A program made the translations under genes and the position numbers. Below are positions 47,015 through 58,780 of a DNA stretch of 64,000 bases, piece after piece. This stretch comes from Diphasiastrum complanatum (Eukaryota > Streptophyta > Lycopodiopsida > Lycopodiales > Lycopodiaceae): contig CM055111.1 in the NCBI GenBank assembly GCA_029204225.1, positions 2,816,029 through 2,880,028 on the forward strand. Direction: 5' to 3'. Below the pieces are notes generated by a model. It saw only the letters and a list, made by a program, of their open reading frames with translations. It searched no databases and was not told where the DNA came from. Within the stretch, counting starts at the first letter, position 1, and the number at the start of each line of letters is the position of its first letter.

Positions 47015-47757
47015 AGCTTCAGAATAGCTCTAGACAGCTGCTTCCACAATTTTTTGAATGTTTGTAGATTGTGAAATCAGCACTAGAGCAGTCAGAAATG
47101 GGTGCTAAATCGGTGCTAGAGCAGCGCTCCAGTTCCCCACAAATTGGAGTATTGATGTGTCCTCAGATCAACGCTGGTCAGGCTTTAAAAAAAACTTCTT
47201 TCTAGCCACCGTTCTGATTAGAAAAAGTATGCCTCAATTCTGTTGCTAGAAACAGGTCTGAAATAAGTTAACTGGAGCTGTAGAAATGAACCACCCCACG
47301 TGTATTCAAGTAGTACGGTCTTTTCCTCTCTTTCCAGCGATAAGATAGTTTGTAGGAGGGCACTAGATCAGTGCTAGAACAGTGCTTCAATTCCCACGTT
47401 TTTTGGATGCTAATAGATCTTCCAAACAGCGCTGGAATAGCTGGAAAAGGTGCATTAGATCAATAGGAAATTGGTGCCCCCAAAACTCTTCAAGTTTGAA
47501 ACTTTTTCCCTCCCTTTCAGTGCTGGAAAACTGGTATAGGAGGGCGATGGAGCATCTGAAAAAATTTACCCAATTTTTCTCCCTAAAAACAGATTTTTGT
47601 GGCTCCTTGTATGCTGGAACAGCAGCGATGGAGGCTCACCTTATTCTTCAATCTATCTCCCACGTTTTCTCCCTCCAAAATCCTTCAAAAACAAGCAAAA
47701 TCTGACAATTTCTATATTTTATCCCTCTAGAACGATGTTTTCTCTCTCTAGAACGAG
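47015..47757 (-). other. Leader of a deleted minus-strand LTR element
   Basis: Non-coding DNA between the RNase H scrap and the PBS. Two related segments near 47106 and 47362 share a GTGCTAGAGCAGCGCT-like word. Gag and most of pol are missing, so this element is an internally deleted remnant. Confidence 0.55.
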
Positions 47758-47769
47758 GCTCTGATACCA
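47758..47769 (-). other. Primer binding site (tRNA-iMet)
   Basis: The minus strand reads TGGTATCAGAGC, two bases inside the LTR end at 47772. Confidence 0.85.
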
Positions 47770-47771
47770 AT

Positions 47772-48217
47772 TGTCACAAGCTAGTCTCTCCAAGCTTGTG
47801 AATCCTAGAAGCCGATTTGTAGAATGAACCTCCCAACCATAGGCACCCCCTCCTTGAGTCCTTCTATCTGCTATTCCCGTCAACTAGCACATGGCATCCA
47901 CCTGTGGGTGATCAGTCCACTTGGCATGCCTAGCCCCTGTGACTTGTGAATTCTGAGTGACTCATAGGGTACCACCTCCATGCCCCGCTAAAGACCTGTG
48001 ACCCTCTTGGGCACCCCGACTACTTGTCGGCTAGCATCTCGTCACTGACGGCTAGAGTCCTGACGGTCAAGACACACCGCATCTCTGACAACTTGTCAGG
48101 CGGCCAAACGGGGTCACTGCTCATGACGCACCGGTCCCAACTTGGGACAGATGTCCTCCTCGGTCATTGGCCCTTGCCAATACTTGGCCTCAGGCCCTCT
48201 GGTGACCGGTCGTGACA
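47772..48217 (-). repeat. GC-richer LTR next to the PBS
   Basis: 446 bp from TGTCACAAGC to CGTGACA, with TGTCAC/GTGACA inverted ends. It is richer in GC than its surroundings, with short inverted words (GACTTGTCAGG-like, ACTTGTCGG). It is the 5' LTR of the deleted minus-strand element; the 3' partner was not seen. Confidence 0.7.
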
Positions 48218-48250
48218 AGGTCATGATAGAATCGTAACTGGACTCTAATA

Positions 48251-48720
48251 GTTGTTCTCCAAGTGGATGTGTCCAATGCTTTCAATTCTATTTCTAGAGT
48301 TGCGATCTTTTGAGAGCCGCGGGTGGCTGGTGGTGAGTTGGCTCAGCGTATCCCATTTGTGCGGTTGTTCTATGCTTTTGAGACTCCCCTCTTTTACAAT
48401 CATTATGTGTGCTTTGGGAAATTTTCTACTATCCAGTAGGCAGCCTGTACTCATCAAGGTGATCCTTTGGGTGGTCCTCTCTTCGCTCTCGCCCCATTTC
48501 GTGCCCTTCGAGCTTCTGCAGAGGCCTTTCCCTCTTGCTTATTTCCTTCAGTTGCTGATGACACTCATATCATTGGTCCTGCTCCTATGGTGCTCCACGC
48601 CTTTCATCATTTCTTTGAGTAGTTGGCTTCACTGGGTTTGTCATTTCAACCTCGCAAGTTCTCAGTGTGGTCTCTAGTAGGTCTTCCCTCGGACTTTGTT
48701 CCTATTGAAGAGTAATGCCT
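48251..48720 (+). pseudogene. Non-LTR (LINE-type) reverse transcriptase fragment
   Basis: Reads VVLQVDVSNAFNSISRVAIF (motif A, with the catalytic Asp in QVDVSNAF), a stop, ELAQRIPFVRLFYAFETPLF, a stop, then HQGDPLGGPLFALAPFRAL (motif B, QGDPLGG) and FPSVADDTHIIGPAP (motif C, ADD). LSFQPRKFSVWS completes it. The order and QGDPLGG are typical of non-LTR retrotransposons. Only the palm is present and at least four stops occur, so it is a dead fragment. It begins some 30 bp past the LTR end at 48217, which suggests the LTR element landed in it. Confidence 0.8.
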
Positions 48721-51067
48721 ATTTTACCCCTTTGGCTAAGCACTAGTTAAGTTGTAAGCTGTACATAACTCATGGGGCATGTTGCTAAATAAATACATGG
48801 GACCCCCCTTTTGTAAGTTGAGTAAATTAGTGCAAGTGTCCCACTTTGCCAAGTAGCTCACTCCTATGGTTGACACCTAGACCTTCTATGCATGTAAAGG
48901 AGGTGCTTGCCTCACAAGGGATTTGGAGGACCCACGCCCTCCTCTCTCTCTCTCTAGCAATTTATTTCTTCTTCTAACTTTGTGAGGTGCTTATGTAATT
49001 CTCCTTGTGTTGATGTTTTCCATAGCCAGGTTTCTGAAGTCTTTTAGAGAATGCAAATGATTGCAGGGTGAGAAACTAGAAAGTGCTACCTTGAGTGAAA
49101 TGGCAACTTGTGTGATCCAAGACTCATTCGATCCTACACTTGTGAAACCTTGACATTTTGTAACAGACAGCTGAACAATCCGTCTCTATCCTATGAATAC
49201 TCCTAGTCAAATCATCTTGAGACTAAGCTAGTGATATTGCTAGCATTGTGACGGTTAGGGGTTGCTGCTGCACTTTTGTTTGCATGGTATAGATGATTTG
49301 ATTTTCTCAAAGAGACTGACAGATTGGGACTGTACTATGTAGACAAGAAATGATGTTAATACCTCAATATGGTTCAACATTAATATACAATAGACACTTA
49401 TTGCAGTTAAGTTTGAGCTCCAACCATGAAGCGAATGTATTAAGAGAACTATTGCAGTCTTCCTGTGTTCAAACTTCATATGCATGGGTTTATCTCAAGT
49501 TTTTTGTTTTTTACAATGAACTCAAGGTGTGCATTAGTACTGTATGTGTTGATGGTTTTCTATTGCAAAGTAAACAATATATGCAGTTTTGATGTAGTCT
49601 TTATAGCAAGTATAGAGTAGGGACAGAGTCATGTACTCATATATTGTTGCTTGTGATACTCTAGTTAGTATCATTTGTTATGATCAGCTGTACTGGACGA
49701 TGAATCTGAGGTAATAGATTGCGTGCATGCAAGATTTGATAGGTGACTCCTAGGTACGCTGGCCTTTTCTTCATAGGTTGCAGCACTATGACCTGTAACT
49801 AAATAGGCTTGTATTATGGATCTTATCTGTTCTGTCCAATTCTTTGCTGAGCTTTGTGATTATCAACTAGCAACCACTTTCCATTGGCAAGTCCATTCCA
49901 CACTGACTTGGTTATGCACTCTGTTTGTCGCTACTCATGATAAACTCACCTCATTGGGGATGGCAAGTCACTCCATACTTGCATTGACTGACCATAAATA
50001 GAATTTGTTTACCTTCAATTTCCAGATCCCATCACTCCTCCCATAATATTTGTCAGAGTACAAATCGTTTTTTTGAGTGGGCAGGATCCTGCATGCTTGA
50101 GTCTTTTTGGACTGGATTTTCTTCTGTATACAAACTGGGGTCCGGTACTATGGCTCAATGGCTTAGCAATGAGCTCCACAGACGTGAGTTCATACAGATT
50201 CTTTTGTTTTATTACTGAATATTGGAACGTGGATCATGGGTTATGATGCAGAGATATGAGGGAGAACAAAGGTATTGTCTAGGTTGTGAGTTCGTCTTGA
50301 CTGTGGCTGTTGAAGACTCAAGCGTGTCAGTAGAATATTCTGCTTTGGGATAATGATAACTGCACAAATGTGATTACGTGGACTAAAGAGAGTCTTACTC
50401 ACTCTCTGAAGACTTGATATATCATACCTGGTTGCTAGCTTAATGCTTAGCAAATAATCGAGTGTGAATGTTCTTTGTTTGTTGTTTACCAGTTTAGCAG
50501 CTGGTCATGAAAGTAATCATTTTTTTGTTTTCTGGGTCAACTTTGGTCTTTTGTGGTAACAGCGGTTAACAGCAACTCTCTTCTACCTAAGTAAAACAGA
50601 AAACATTTTCTCCAAGTTCTGCTGGTTAGAGACCTAGTCAACGAATTCAGAATGTGGCCTTTAGTTAAATTGATTCACGCTTCTGCAAGGGTTATTTGAG
50701 ACTTCATACAATTGATGCTGCTTAAGGCATTGAAGCACACAATTGAAGGATTCATAGCTCGGTGGATAAGAACTTAGCTTGTGAGCTTGCCTGCAAAATT
50801 GGAGTCCGCTTATACGTGAGTGAGGATTAGGCTTTGAAATCTATCTCTGAGTAATGTACGGAAATTCGAAATGCCGTTGGCAATCAATGTAAACATGTAA
50901 ATAAATATACGCTTGTCCATAAAATAGTAGGAGGCAGTCTTGTCGAAATTGACGAAAAAATTCAATGGTTGCATTCAACTGTTGTGAAAAGTAGATTAAT
51001 ACAAAATTTATTCCCGACCCTTTTTCTGCTAGCAATCCTTTTACCATTGTTCTGTTTTCTGGTGTAG
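48721..51067. other. No supported exon; possible kinase intron
   Basis: 2.3 kb of intron-like AT-rich DNA upstream of the kinase exons. I looked for glycine-loop, lysine and HRD-type blocks and found none. The last bases (TTTCTGGTGTAG) are a plausible splice acceptor. Confidence 0.45.
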
Positions 51068-51903
51068 GTTTCGGACTTTGGCCTCGCAAAGCTTGTTCTT
51101 TCAGGTAGCAAAGCTTACGTCACAACAAGAGTGCTTGGAACGTGCGGATACTTCGATCCACGATATACAGCGGTAAGTTCCTGAACTCAACGAGAGCTTA
51201 CAGTTCACTGAACTGTAATTCAGAAACAATGCTGTCAATTGCATGTATCACACTAATCATAAAATAAGACTGTGCTAGTCGTAGCTTGACCAGAATTTGA
51301 TTTGAGATTCTGGCCTTTCAATCATGTTGCTTTAATTGCTGTAGACAGGACGGCTTACGCTAAAGAGCGATGTGTATGCATTTGGAGTTGTAATGTTGGA
51401 GCTTTTAACAGGAAGACGACCAATACATGTCACCCACAATCTTCAGAAGCAAAACCTAGTCCCTTTGGTATTATCCTATGACGCTTCACAGCTTTCTGTT
51501 GTAAGAGTTCAAATTTACAATCAGCTTGTCAGATTGTTGTACTCATTGTACATCGATACAATTCATGCAACAAGACATCAGAGCATGCTAAATGTTGAAA
51601 GCTTCATAGTCTTTGATGATCAAATAAAATTCATGTGACGATGCTATTTATCTAAAGGCATTGTGTCTGACATCTGTCGCACAGGTTAGGGAGTCTTTGC
51701 GGGATAGGCGCAAGCTGAAAAAGGTCGTGGATCCAGAAATCGATAATGAGTGTTGTTCGTGGAAATCTATAAAGGGATTTGCAATCCTTGCTTCACACTG
51801 TGTACGTGATGATGATACTCGCCGACCCACCATGGCAGATTGTGCTAATCAGCTTGAGCACCTCTATTTCCTCGCAGCAATGGGTTCCAGGAATTCCAAC
51901 TGA
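51068..51903 (+). pseudogene. Receptor-like Ser/Thr kinase, C-terminal three exons
   Basis: Exon 51068-51172 encodes [20 protein letters not shown] and [12 protein letters not shown] (DFG metal-binding loop and activation segment, subdomains VII-VIII). Exon 51345-51467 encodes [20 protein letters not shown] and LTGRRPIH (subdomain IX). Exon 51685-51903 encodes VRESLRDRRKLKKVVDPEI through CVRDDDTRRPTMADCANQLE (subdomain XI Arg), ending at a stop. All introns are GT-AG and in phase. The family is plant RLK/Pelle kinases, cytoplasmic or membrane-attached. The ATP-binding lobe and HRD loop are missing from the 2.3 kb upstream, so it is either a fragment or a gene with a very long intron. Confidence 0.8.
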
Positions 51904-54524
51904 ATTAACAATTCAAGCTGTCTCATTCTCTGAGACTACCAATAAATCTGCTTGTCGCCAATTGGAGCAAGGGCAGTAAGGTCCTGTCTTGCCTTGCCTG
52001 ATCACTTGCAGAATAATGTAAAGATCAATAAGATTGTTGCTCTCTTATTTGAAAGATTATTGTATTTATGTAAAAAAAATGTTTTTGTTTTAATTATCTT
52101 TTTGTTAAATGATTTTATTGTTGAATAATATTTGTTAGAAATTAAGGGTATCTTTTTAAATTTTACATCTCTAGTGTTTACTTGACTATTAAAGTATAAA
52201 GTGCAAATAAGTTATCATTTGTTTTTTTTTGGTAGTCCTAATTATCCTTTTGTTCAAGGAGTTTATTGTTAAATCGTATTTATAAGAAATTAAGCATATT
52301 TGTTTAAATTTTAGATTATAGACCAATGATGACTGCAAACAATCCAATAGTCATTAATTAGAATATGCAAACATCGTAATTGCAATGCAATGCACATAAT
52401 TTCCAAATAATACTATCCTACATCATCAATACGTATTTGCGACAATATAGTACAACAAATATTTCAGTATCGCCTTGCATAGGTCGTAAACACGATGAAG
52501 TTGATTTCTCGTCCATGAGCAAGTGACAAGAAAATTGAGCTAAAACAACAACATCGGGAACATTGTCACTTCTGTACAATTCGACCCCATAAATGAGTCC
52601 ACCTTCCACAATTGGATCTGTGAGGTCTGAAGATTTATTCTTAAGTTCTTTATAGACAGTAGGATTAAAATAATTCATATATGAGGTCGAATATATATTG
52701 AATACAAAACGACCACCTAATCTATCAATTTTCTTAGGTATGTATTCGTCCAAGCCTCTATTGTAGCACACCAATGTTGTGCTAGCTAAGGGGGCACAAT
52801 AAATTTTTTTCGAAGGTCAAACAAACCTCAAGGTTTTTGTTGATCGATTTGTTATGAGCTTAAGCCAAGAATAACATAGCATCCAAAACCCCAACAATGT
52901 AAAAGATGTTGTCAAAACAAAAGCTTATCTTTGGAAAGCTTTTAGACTTGATAAAAAAGAGTCTCTTGAACATGTTTGCATTATTAAAGTGAATTTCTCT
53001 ATCATGAATATTCATATTTTTTACAACCTACTAAAAGAAGTCCTCACTTTAATAAAACAAATCACATTGAAAGTCTAGTATTCTTAATCCCTTCGTATGG
53101 AAATTCATTTTTGAAAATTTGAAGGGATTTTAGCCTAGGAATTTAGTTATGCAAAGTCATTTTTAAAATTTTGAAGGGCCAATTTTAGCCCATGATTTTT
53201 TTATTTTCAATTGATTGCTAGGTGGGATGCCTGCAGTCAAATTCATTGCTAGGTTGGGTGCTCGCAGTCAATATTCTAAAATCGAGAGCCCATATTCCAA
53301 TTTCTACTGCAAACATCAAGGCCTGGACAATGAAGGCTAGGCCATGAACTTAACTTTCGACAGGGTGTAGTAATAAACATGTGAATTTTTTACGACAACT
53401 TGCATATTCCACAATATTTTGCTATAGCCACGAGGAGCTAGACACCAAAAGGTCCGAGATCTCGATCTTTAAGTTTCATCATCATTGCGAAACTATTGAA
53501 GCTGCTTGCTAGAGGTCTACAAAGGCACCTAGTGGAGGTTGAGTAGTAAGCATTGAATTGCATTTTCAATGTTGATGCTAGTTGGTGCGAATAGATGGTG
53601 GACACTGTGGTATAAATAATGAAGACTCATATTGACCAACTAGTGGTGATTTCATAGAATTGTACAATCCAATCACAACTTCATAGGACATTCAAGAAGT
53701 GTTTTCATTGAACCACCATTGCATTCATTTTTCAATGACTGAAAAATTTAGTTACTGAATGTGAGCTTGTGGCATCACGAAGAGGGTGGAACCAGATATA
53801 AAGTGATGCAACGAGTAACTAGTTCATGCTAAAACAACGTCATTCTAGCTCTCCTTTACCAAGAATGTGTATTTTGAGTTTTGAATTTAAGAAGCTATTG
53901 ATAGTCTAAGAGAGAAAGATTGTAGTCTATAGGTTGTTTTGTAACTTGTTTCCATTACACATTTAATTCTTGAGGCTATTGTGGTGGAACATAAGCGATT
54001 GTATTTTGGGTTTTCACAGTCTGCATGCTATTATGTAACTTGTTATTGCTACAAATTTGATTCTTAATGTTGTTTCGTGGACTTCAAGGGATTGTTGGGG
54101 CTACATTTTGGGCAACTTGCATAATGTGGATTGGAAGTTGAGGCCATGGAGTTTGACAAAGGGAACACTAAACAACTGGTGAGTGAAAGTTTGTACCTTG
54201 CAAATTCTTGTAGCTACTATTGGGGAATGGAAGACATCCTAATTCCTTGAGGATAGGGAGCTTGAACATAGGTAAAAGATATTGGAATCTGAAATGTTAC
54301 ACAAGAGGGACAAATATGTATTCTGTTCAAAATTATAACCCCTAAGCCTCTAAACCTTTCAAATTTTTGTTGGTGGGCCTATGATAGAACTATCCACTAC
54401 CAAAAAATTTAAGTTTTATATTATTTTTTTGGAATGTTGTTCAAGCCGCAGGCACACCAAAAAACAATTTTGCAAATGTGAAGAATTTTTTTTCTTGTTC
54501 CTATTTAGAAGGCCCAAATAGTGT
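51904..54524. other. No strong gene
   Basis: AT-rich. The 43 bp at 52001-52043, just after the kinase stop, recur exactly at 15411-15453. Two related AT-rich blocks follow (about 52085-52175 and 52220-52310, sharing TAATTATC-TTTTGTT and ATTTTA words). The rest is unremarkable except for the short frame at 52418. Confidence 0.5.
52418..52774 (-). CDS. Hypothetical protein, unrecognised
   Basis: 118 codons starting MVCYNRGLDEYIPKKIDRLG. Contains VEGGLIYGVELYRSDNVPDV and VVLAQFSCHLLMD. Composition is that of a globular protein rather than random AT-rich translation, but no domain is recognised and no upstream or downstream exon is evident. May be an exon of an unknown gene or a transposon ORF scrap. 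Confidence 0.3.
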   Translation of the reverse strand: MVCYNRGLDEYIPKKIDRLGGRFVFNIYSTSYMNYFNPTVYKELKNKSSDLTDPIVEGGLIYGVELYRSDNVPDVVVLAQFSCHLLMDEKSTSSCLRPMQGDTEIFVVLYCRKYVLMM

Positions 54525-54675
54525 AGGTTTTGTTTGGCCCCACAAAACACGATCCACTACCAAAAAACCAAAGGTTCTATATGCCATTAGAAAGAAAAAA
54601 TTCTAGCTCTCTAGGCTAGCATGCTAGCACAGTGGGCTCGAAAAAAATTATTTAAAATGTGAACATATAATTTCT
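54525..54675 (-). repeat. 151-bp dispersed repeat (inverse of 15164-15314)
   Basis: Abuts the truncated 3' end of copia element D at about 54676. The terminal residues of the D frame (EIICSHFK) are encoded by this repeat, so the junction cut D inside RNase H. A partial echo (ATCCACTACCAAAAAA-like) lies near 54390. Confidence 0.85.
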
Positions 54676-56415
54676 GAAATGTTGTCACACATGATCATAG
54701 GTACATACTCTTCCAAGATTATCTTTAGTTCCACTAGTAACCTCTTGATCCAAAGCACTTCCTTTGTTGTTGTAGTGATTGCCTTGTACTCAGCTTCACA
54801 TGAAGAGAGTGATACAGTATCTTGCTTTTTGGAAAGCCAAGATATCAAGTTTCCTCCAAGATATATGACATAGGCACTTGTAGATTTTTTATCTGCTCTA
54901 TCACTTGCAAAATCCGAGTCAGAATAATCGATAATAGAAAGATCTTCACTTTTATACAATAAACCAAAATCAAAAGTTGAAGATATATATCTAAGCAATC
55001 TCTTGGCCATTTTCCAATGATAGATGGTAGGATTTTGCATATCCTGGCTCAACTTATGAACACTAAAGCTTATGTCGGGTCTAGTTATTGTGAGCCGAAT
55101 TAAGGAGCCTATAAGACTTCTAAAAAGCGTGATGTCCACGAAGGATCTTTCATCATTTTTGTTAGAGTCCTTTACATTTTGCTCCATAGGTGTTTCTATA
55201 CTCTTACAATTCAACATATTGAACTTCTTTAACATTGAAAGAGCATACTTGGATTGACATACAAAAGTTTTATCTTTAAGAAAGTCAATCTCTAATCCTA
55301 GAATATAGTGATTTTCTCCAAGATCTTGCATCTTGAACTCTTTTCCAAGTGCAATCTTGGTTTCCTCAACTAACTTGATACTACTTCCTGTCAGAATGAT
55401 ATCATCAACATAAATAAGAAGAATGACAATATCTTTATCAAAACACTTGACATATAAGGAAGGATCATAGTTATCAAGATTAAATCCTAGTGCCTCAAGA
55501 AAGGTGTTAAGTCGAGAATACCATGACCTTGGAGCTTGCTTCAATCCATATAAACTTTTGAAGAGCAAGCAAACTTTTTCTTTGTCATGGATGAACCCAA
55601 TCAGCTGATCCATATAAATCTCTTCTTCTAGATACCCATTTAGAAATGCATTGGAGACATCTAGTTGAAGAACTTTCCAATTGAAAAAACAAGCAAGAGA
55701 AATTATGATTCTAATTGATGCCATCTTTGCAACTAGGGCAAAGGTCTCCTCATAATCAAGTCCATAAACTTGAGAAAAACCTTTAGCACAAAGCCTAGCC
55801 TTGTACTTGTTGATTGTGCCATCTTGATTATACTTGACTCGAAAAACCCACTTGCAACCAATGGTGTGCTTGTTGGATGGAAGATCCACAAGCTCCCATG
55901 TCTTATTGGCCATCAAAGCTTCATATTCCTCTTTCATGGCAAGGTACCATTCCTTCAAGTTGAGTGCATCATATACATCCTTTGGCTCCCCATGAGAAAT
56001 AAAATAAGCACAATTAGTGGAGTTGATTTCCACTTGCTTGCCTCTATCTTCATAGGTAAGCCTTCTAGGCTCGGATCTTTCTCTTTGAGATATCCTTGGT
56101 GAAAAGATTCGAGGTGACTCCTCCTCAATTCTCGGCCCCATCTCTCCCTGATAGTCTTCAAGGGTGATGATTGGAGTATCTTTGTGAGAATCTTTGAACT
56201 CAGCCTCCTCAAGAATCTATTTTTGATCTTCATGAAATATAACATCGCTACTCTCAATTGTAGTTGAGAGGGAATATAGATTCTGTAAGCTTTCTTGTTG
56301 GATGCATATCTAACCATGATCCCTTTAATAGAATTAGAATCATCTATTTTCCTCGTTTCCATGGGCATATTAACAAATCAAGCACAACCAAAAACTCTAA
56401 GGTGATCTACCTTAG
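54676..56415 (-). pseudogene. Copia element D, connector, RT and RNase H part
   Basis: Minus strand. A shifted frame near 56370-56230 gives integrase tail MPMETRKIDDSNSIKGIMVR. From 56141 one frame runs about 490 codons: ISQRERSEPRRLTYEDRGKQ (connector), AMKEEYEALMANKTWELVDL, GCKWVFRVKYNQDGTINKYK, QLDVSNAFLNGYLEEEIYMD, LYGLKQAPRSWYSRL and LIYVDDIILTG. RNase H follows (DSDFASDRADKKSTSAY, LSSCEAEYKAI), stopping at MIMCDNIS, where the 151-bp repeat cuts it. The end of RNase H, the purine tract and the 3' LTR are lost. The rest of the element lies right of 63468, beyond the E insertion. Confidence 0.9.
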
Positions 56416-57582
56416 TGTTGGCTGATTTTGACGAATCCCCAAGATACTCGGACAGAGCAACTCAAGAGCACCTCTCACCTTAGACCAAGGAGGTCTCTGA
56501 GAAGACGAGACTAATGAAGACTATGAGCCGAGTACGAGAGCCATGAAATACTAGCTAGGAAAAACAAGAAAGAATTGTGTAAGCCTCATGGTGAATCCCG
56601 GAAGATGGAATGACCATGTAGGAACTAGTATTTCTAAGCAAATGCAATAAATGCAAGTAGACCTCTCTTAAAGAAAGTAGAGTAAGCCACCTTTTGATGG
56701 TGACCTCTAGTGGAGAGCAATATTCCACTTGTAATTTGTGAAATGTGGAAATTCCACTAGGATGCCACCTAAGGAGCTCTCTTGCTTATTTAAGAGACTC
56801 CCTCTTTGTGAAGAGGAGCTTTTTCCATTGTATCTACTCCATGCTTAATAAGAAGATTTTACATGAGTTTGATGCTACACTAAGCTCCTTGATCATGATG
56901 ATTTTCTTGAGTGATGCCCCTATGATCATGCCCTTCCATTCATATTGTGTGTGGTTGTGGATTTAGAGTGGATTAGTGTTCTTGCTTTCCTAGTTCTGGA
57001 TTAGATTTCTTGTTTTCTTGTGGATTAATGTAGGAGCCAACATTCAAGTAAACTAAAGAGGCTAGAAATGTGGCATAAATCTTGCATATTCTCTAACATT
57101 CTAGTTCTTGATGTTCTTGGGATGTCCAAGAATCAAAAGGCTAGTTAGTTTCTTGATTCTTGGACTTCTAACATGTTGTAGATTAGTTCTTGTTTCTTGT
57201 TTATTAGTTTATGCAAATGTAGCTCAGTTCAGTGTAGTGTAGGATCTGATTTCAATCCATTTTTAGAGTGAGTAGTAGTAGAAACTACTGAACGTTCATT
57301 GGTTTGCATGCTGATCTGTGAATGAGCGTTCTTGGCTTGCATCCTATGTAGAATGTAAGTGCGTTCAAGAGTGACGTCCTTGAGTAGTACTCTGACAAGA
57401 AGGACAAAGAAAATCTATACTACAAAGTTATTCAGTCCGTTTTTGCCTGGCCTAGTCATTGTAACACATAAGAGACAGTCAAGTAATGCCCAAACGAGCC
57501 TGGTAACAAGCAAGAAATAGATCTGTAAGCAAGAAGCAAAAAAGTAAACAACAGGTCCTCTGGAGCAGGGGATCTATCAACA
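56416..57582 (+). repeat. 5' LTR of element E
   Basis: 1167 bp, partner of 62299-63463. A TATTTAAGAGACTC word near 56787 may be a TATA box, and AATAAGAAGATTTT near 56847 may be a poly(A) signal, both present in the other LTR too. Confidence 0.92.
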
Positions 57583-57939
57583 TTTGACTCGTTGCTGCTT
57601 GCATCACTCACATTCTGAAACGACATATGTTGCAAGACTATCTTTGATCGGACCCATGCACGCAATCTAAAATGTCTCCAGATCCATTCATAGCTCAGAA
57701 CGACCTGCACACACCATCCCCATGCCCTGCATACATCCTCAGCTCCTTCTACATCACCCTCTACCCATAGCTTACCCATCGTCTCCACCTCCCTCCATCA
57801 CCATCTCAGCCGAGCACTCTGTCTCACGTCTCAACCAAATACCTTCTCTTCCATCTCAACCGAGCCTCTCTCTCTTACCATCTTGATCGACGCAACGCAG
57901 GTGCATCAAAATAAAAAATTAAAATCTCAACTGGAACTC

Positions 57940-58330
57940 ATGCTCACATCTCAACCGGAGTGCTCAATTAAATCCCAGCGCATCCCATCTCAGGCAAAGC
58001 CTTCCTTTGCAATCTCGACCAAAGCACTTCTTTGCAATCTCGACAGGAGCGCTCACTGAAATCTCGACCGAAGCACTTCTTTGGAATCTCGACCGGAGCG
58101 CTCGCTGGAATCTCGACCGAAGTACCGCTGAAATCTCGACCGAAGCCGAAGTGCCCATTCAGATCTCGACCAAAGCCGAAGTGATATCAACCGGAGCCGA
58201 AGCGCCTGCTCAAATCTCAACCGGAGCCAAAGGCAACAATCAAATCTCGACCGGAGGGATTCAATCAGATCTCGACCGAAGCAATAAGGTCAAAGCTTGA
58301 CCGAAGCAATTCACACCCATCTCGACCGAA
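57940..58330 (+). repeat. Minisatellite in the leader of element E
   Basis: Many imperfect 18-36-bp units built on AATCTCGACCGAAGC. One frame reads as repeats of EISTEA and NLDRS. It lies in the untranslated leader between the 5' LTR and gag. It is GC-richer than the surrounding DNA. Confidence 0.88.
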
Positions 58331-58499
58331 CCATAACTTTTGATCAACACCTCTGATTGCCATTTCAACCGAACCACCATCTTGGCAACAACTTTGAGCC
58401 TGAAAAAAAAAAAACAAAAAAAGACATGAACACCAATTTTTTTTTTTTCAAAAAACAACACTCATACCAATAGAAAGCCCTTTTTATACTGAGTCTCCA

Positions 58500-58670
58500 G
58501 TTTCACTTCCTACAACACTATAAAAAAATCCAAAAAACACCAAAAACCCTAAAAAATCTAAAAAACACCAAAAACTCTAAAAAAAATCCAAAAACACAAA
58601 AATCCTAAAAATCCAAAAATACCAAAAACCCTAAAAAATACAAAAACACTAGAAACACATACTCAACACA
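58500..58670 (+). repeat. A-rich CCCTAAAAA-type repeat
   Basis: Units such as CCAAAAACCCTAAAAAAT recur with length variation. Simple A-rich leader sequence, not telomeric TTTAGGG repeats in register. Confidence 0.7.
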
Positions 58671-58780
58671 AAAAAGACACAACAATACCCAATGGCCGAC
58701 AATACAGATCCTGACATCCCAGACCATACGAGATCAGGTCCCCTGTAGTTGAACAAATCAGACGTCATAGATTCTACCGA

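Noticed and set aside
58500-58670. Interstitial telomere repeat (CCCTAAA)
   Set aside because: Units are irregular A-rich CCCTAAAAA words without a 7-bp register.
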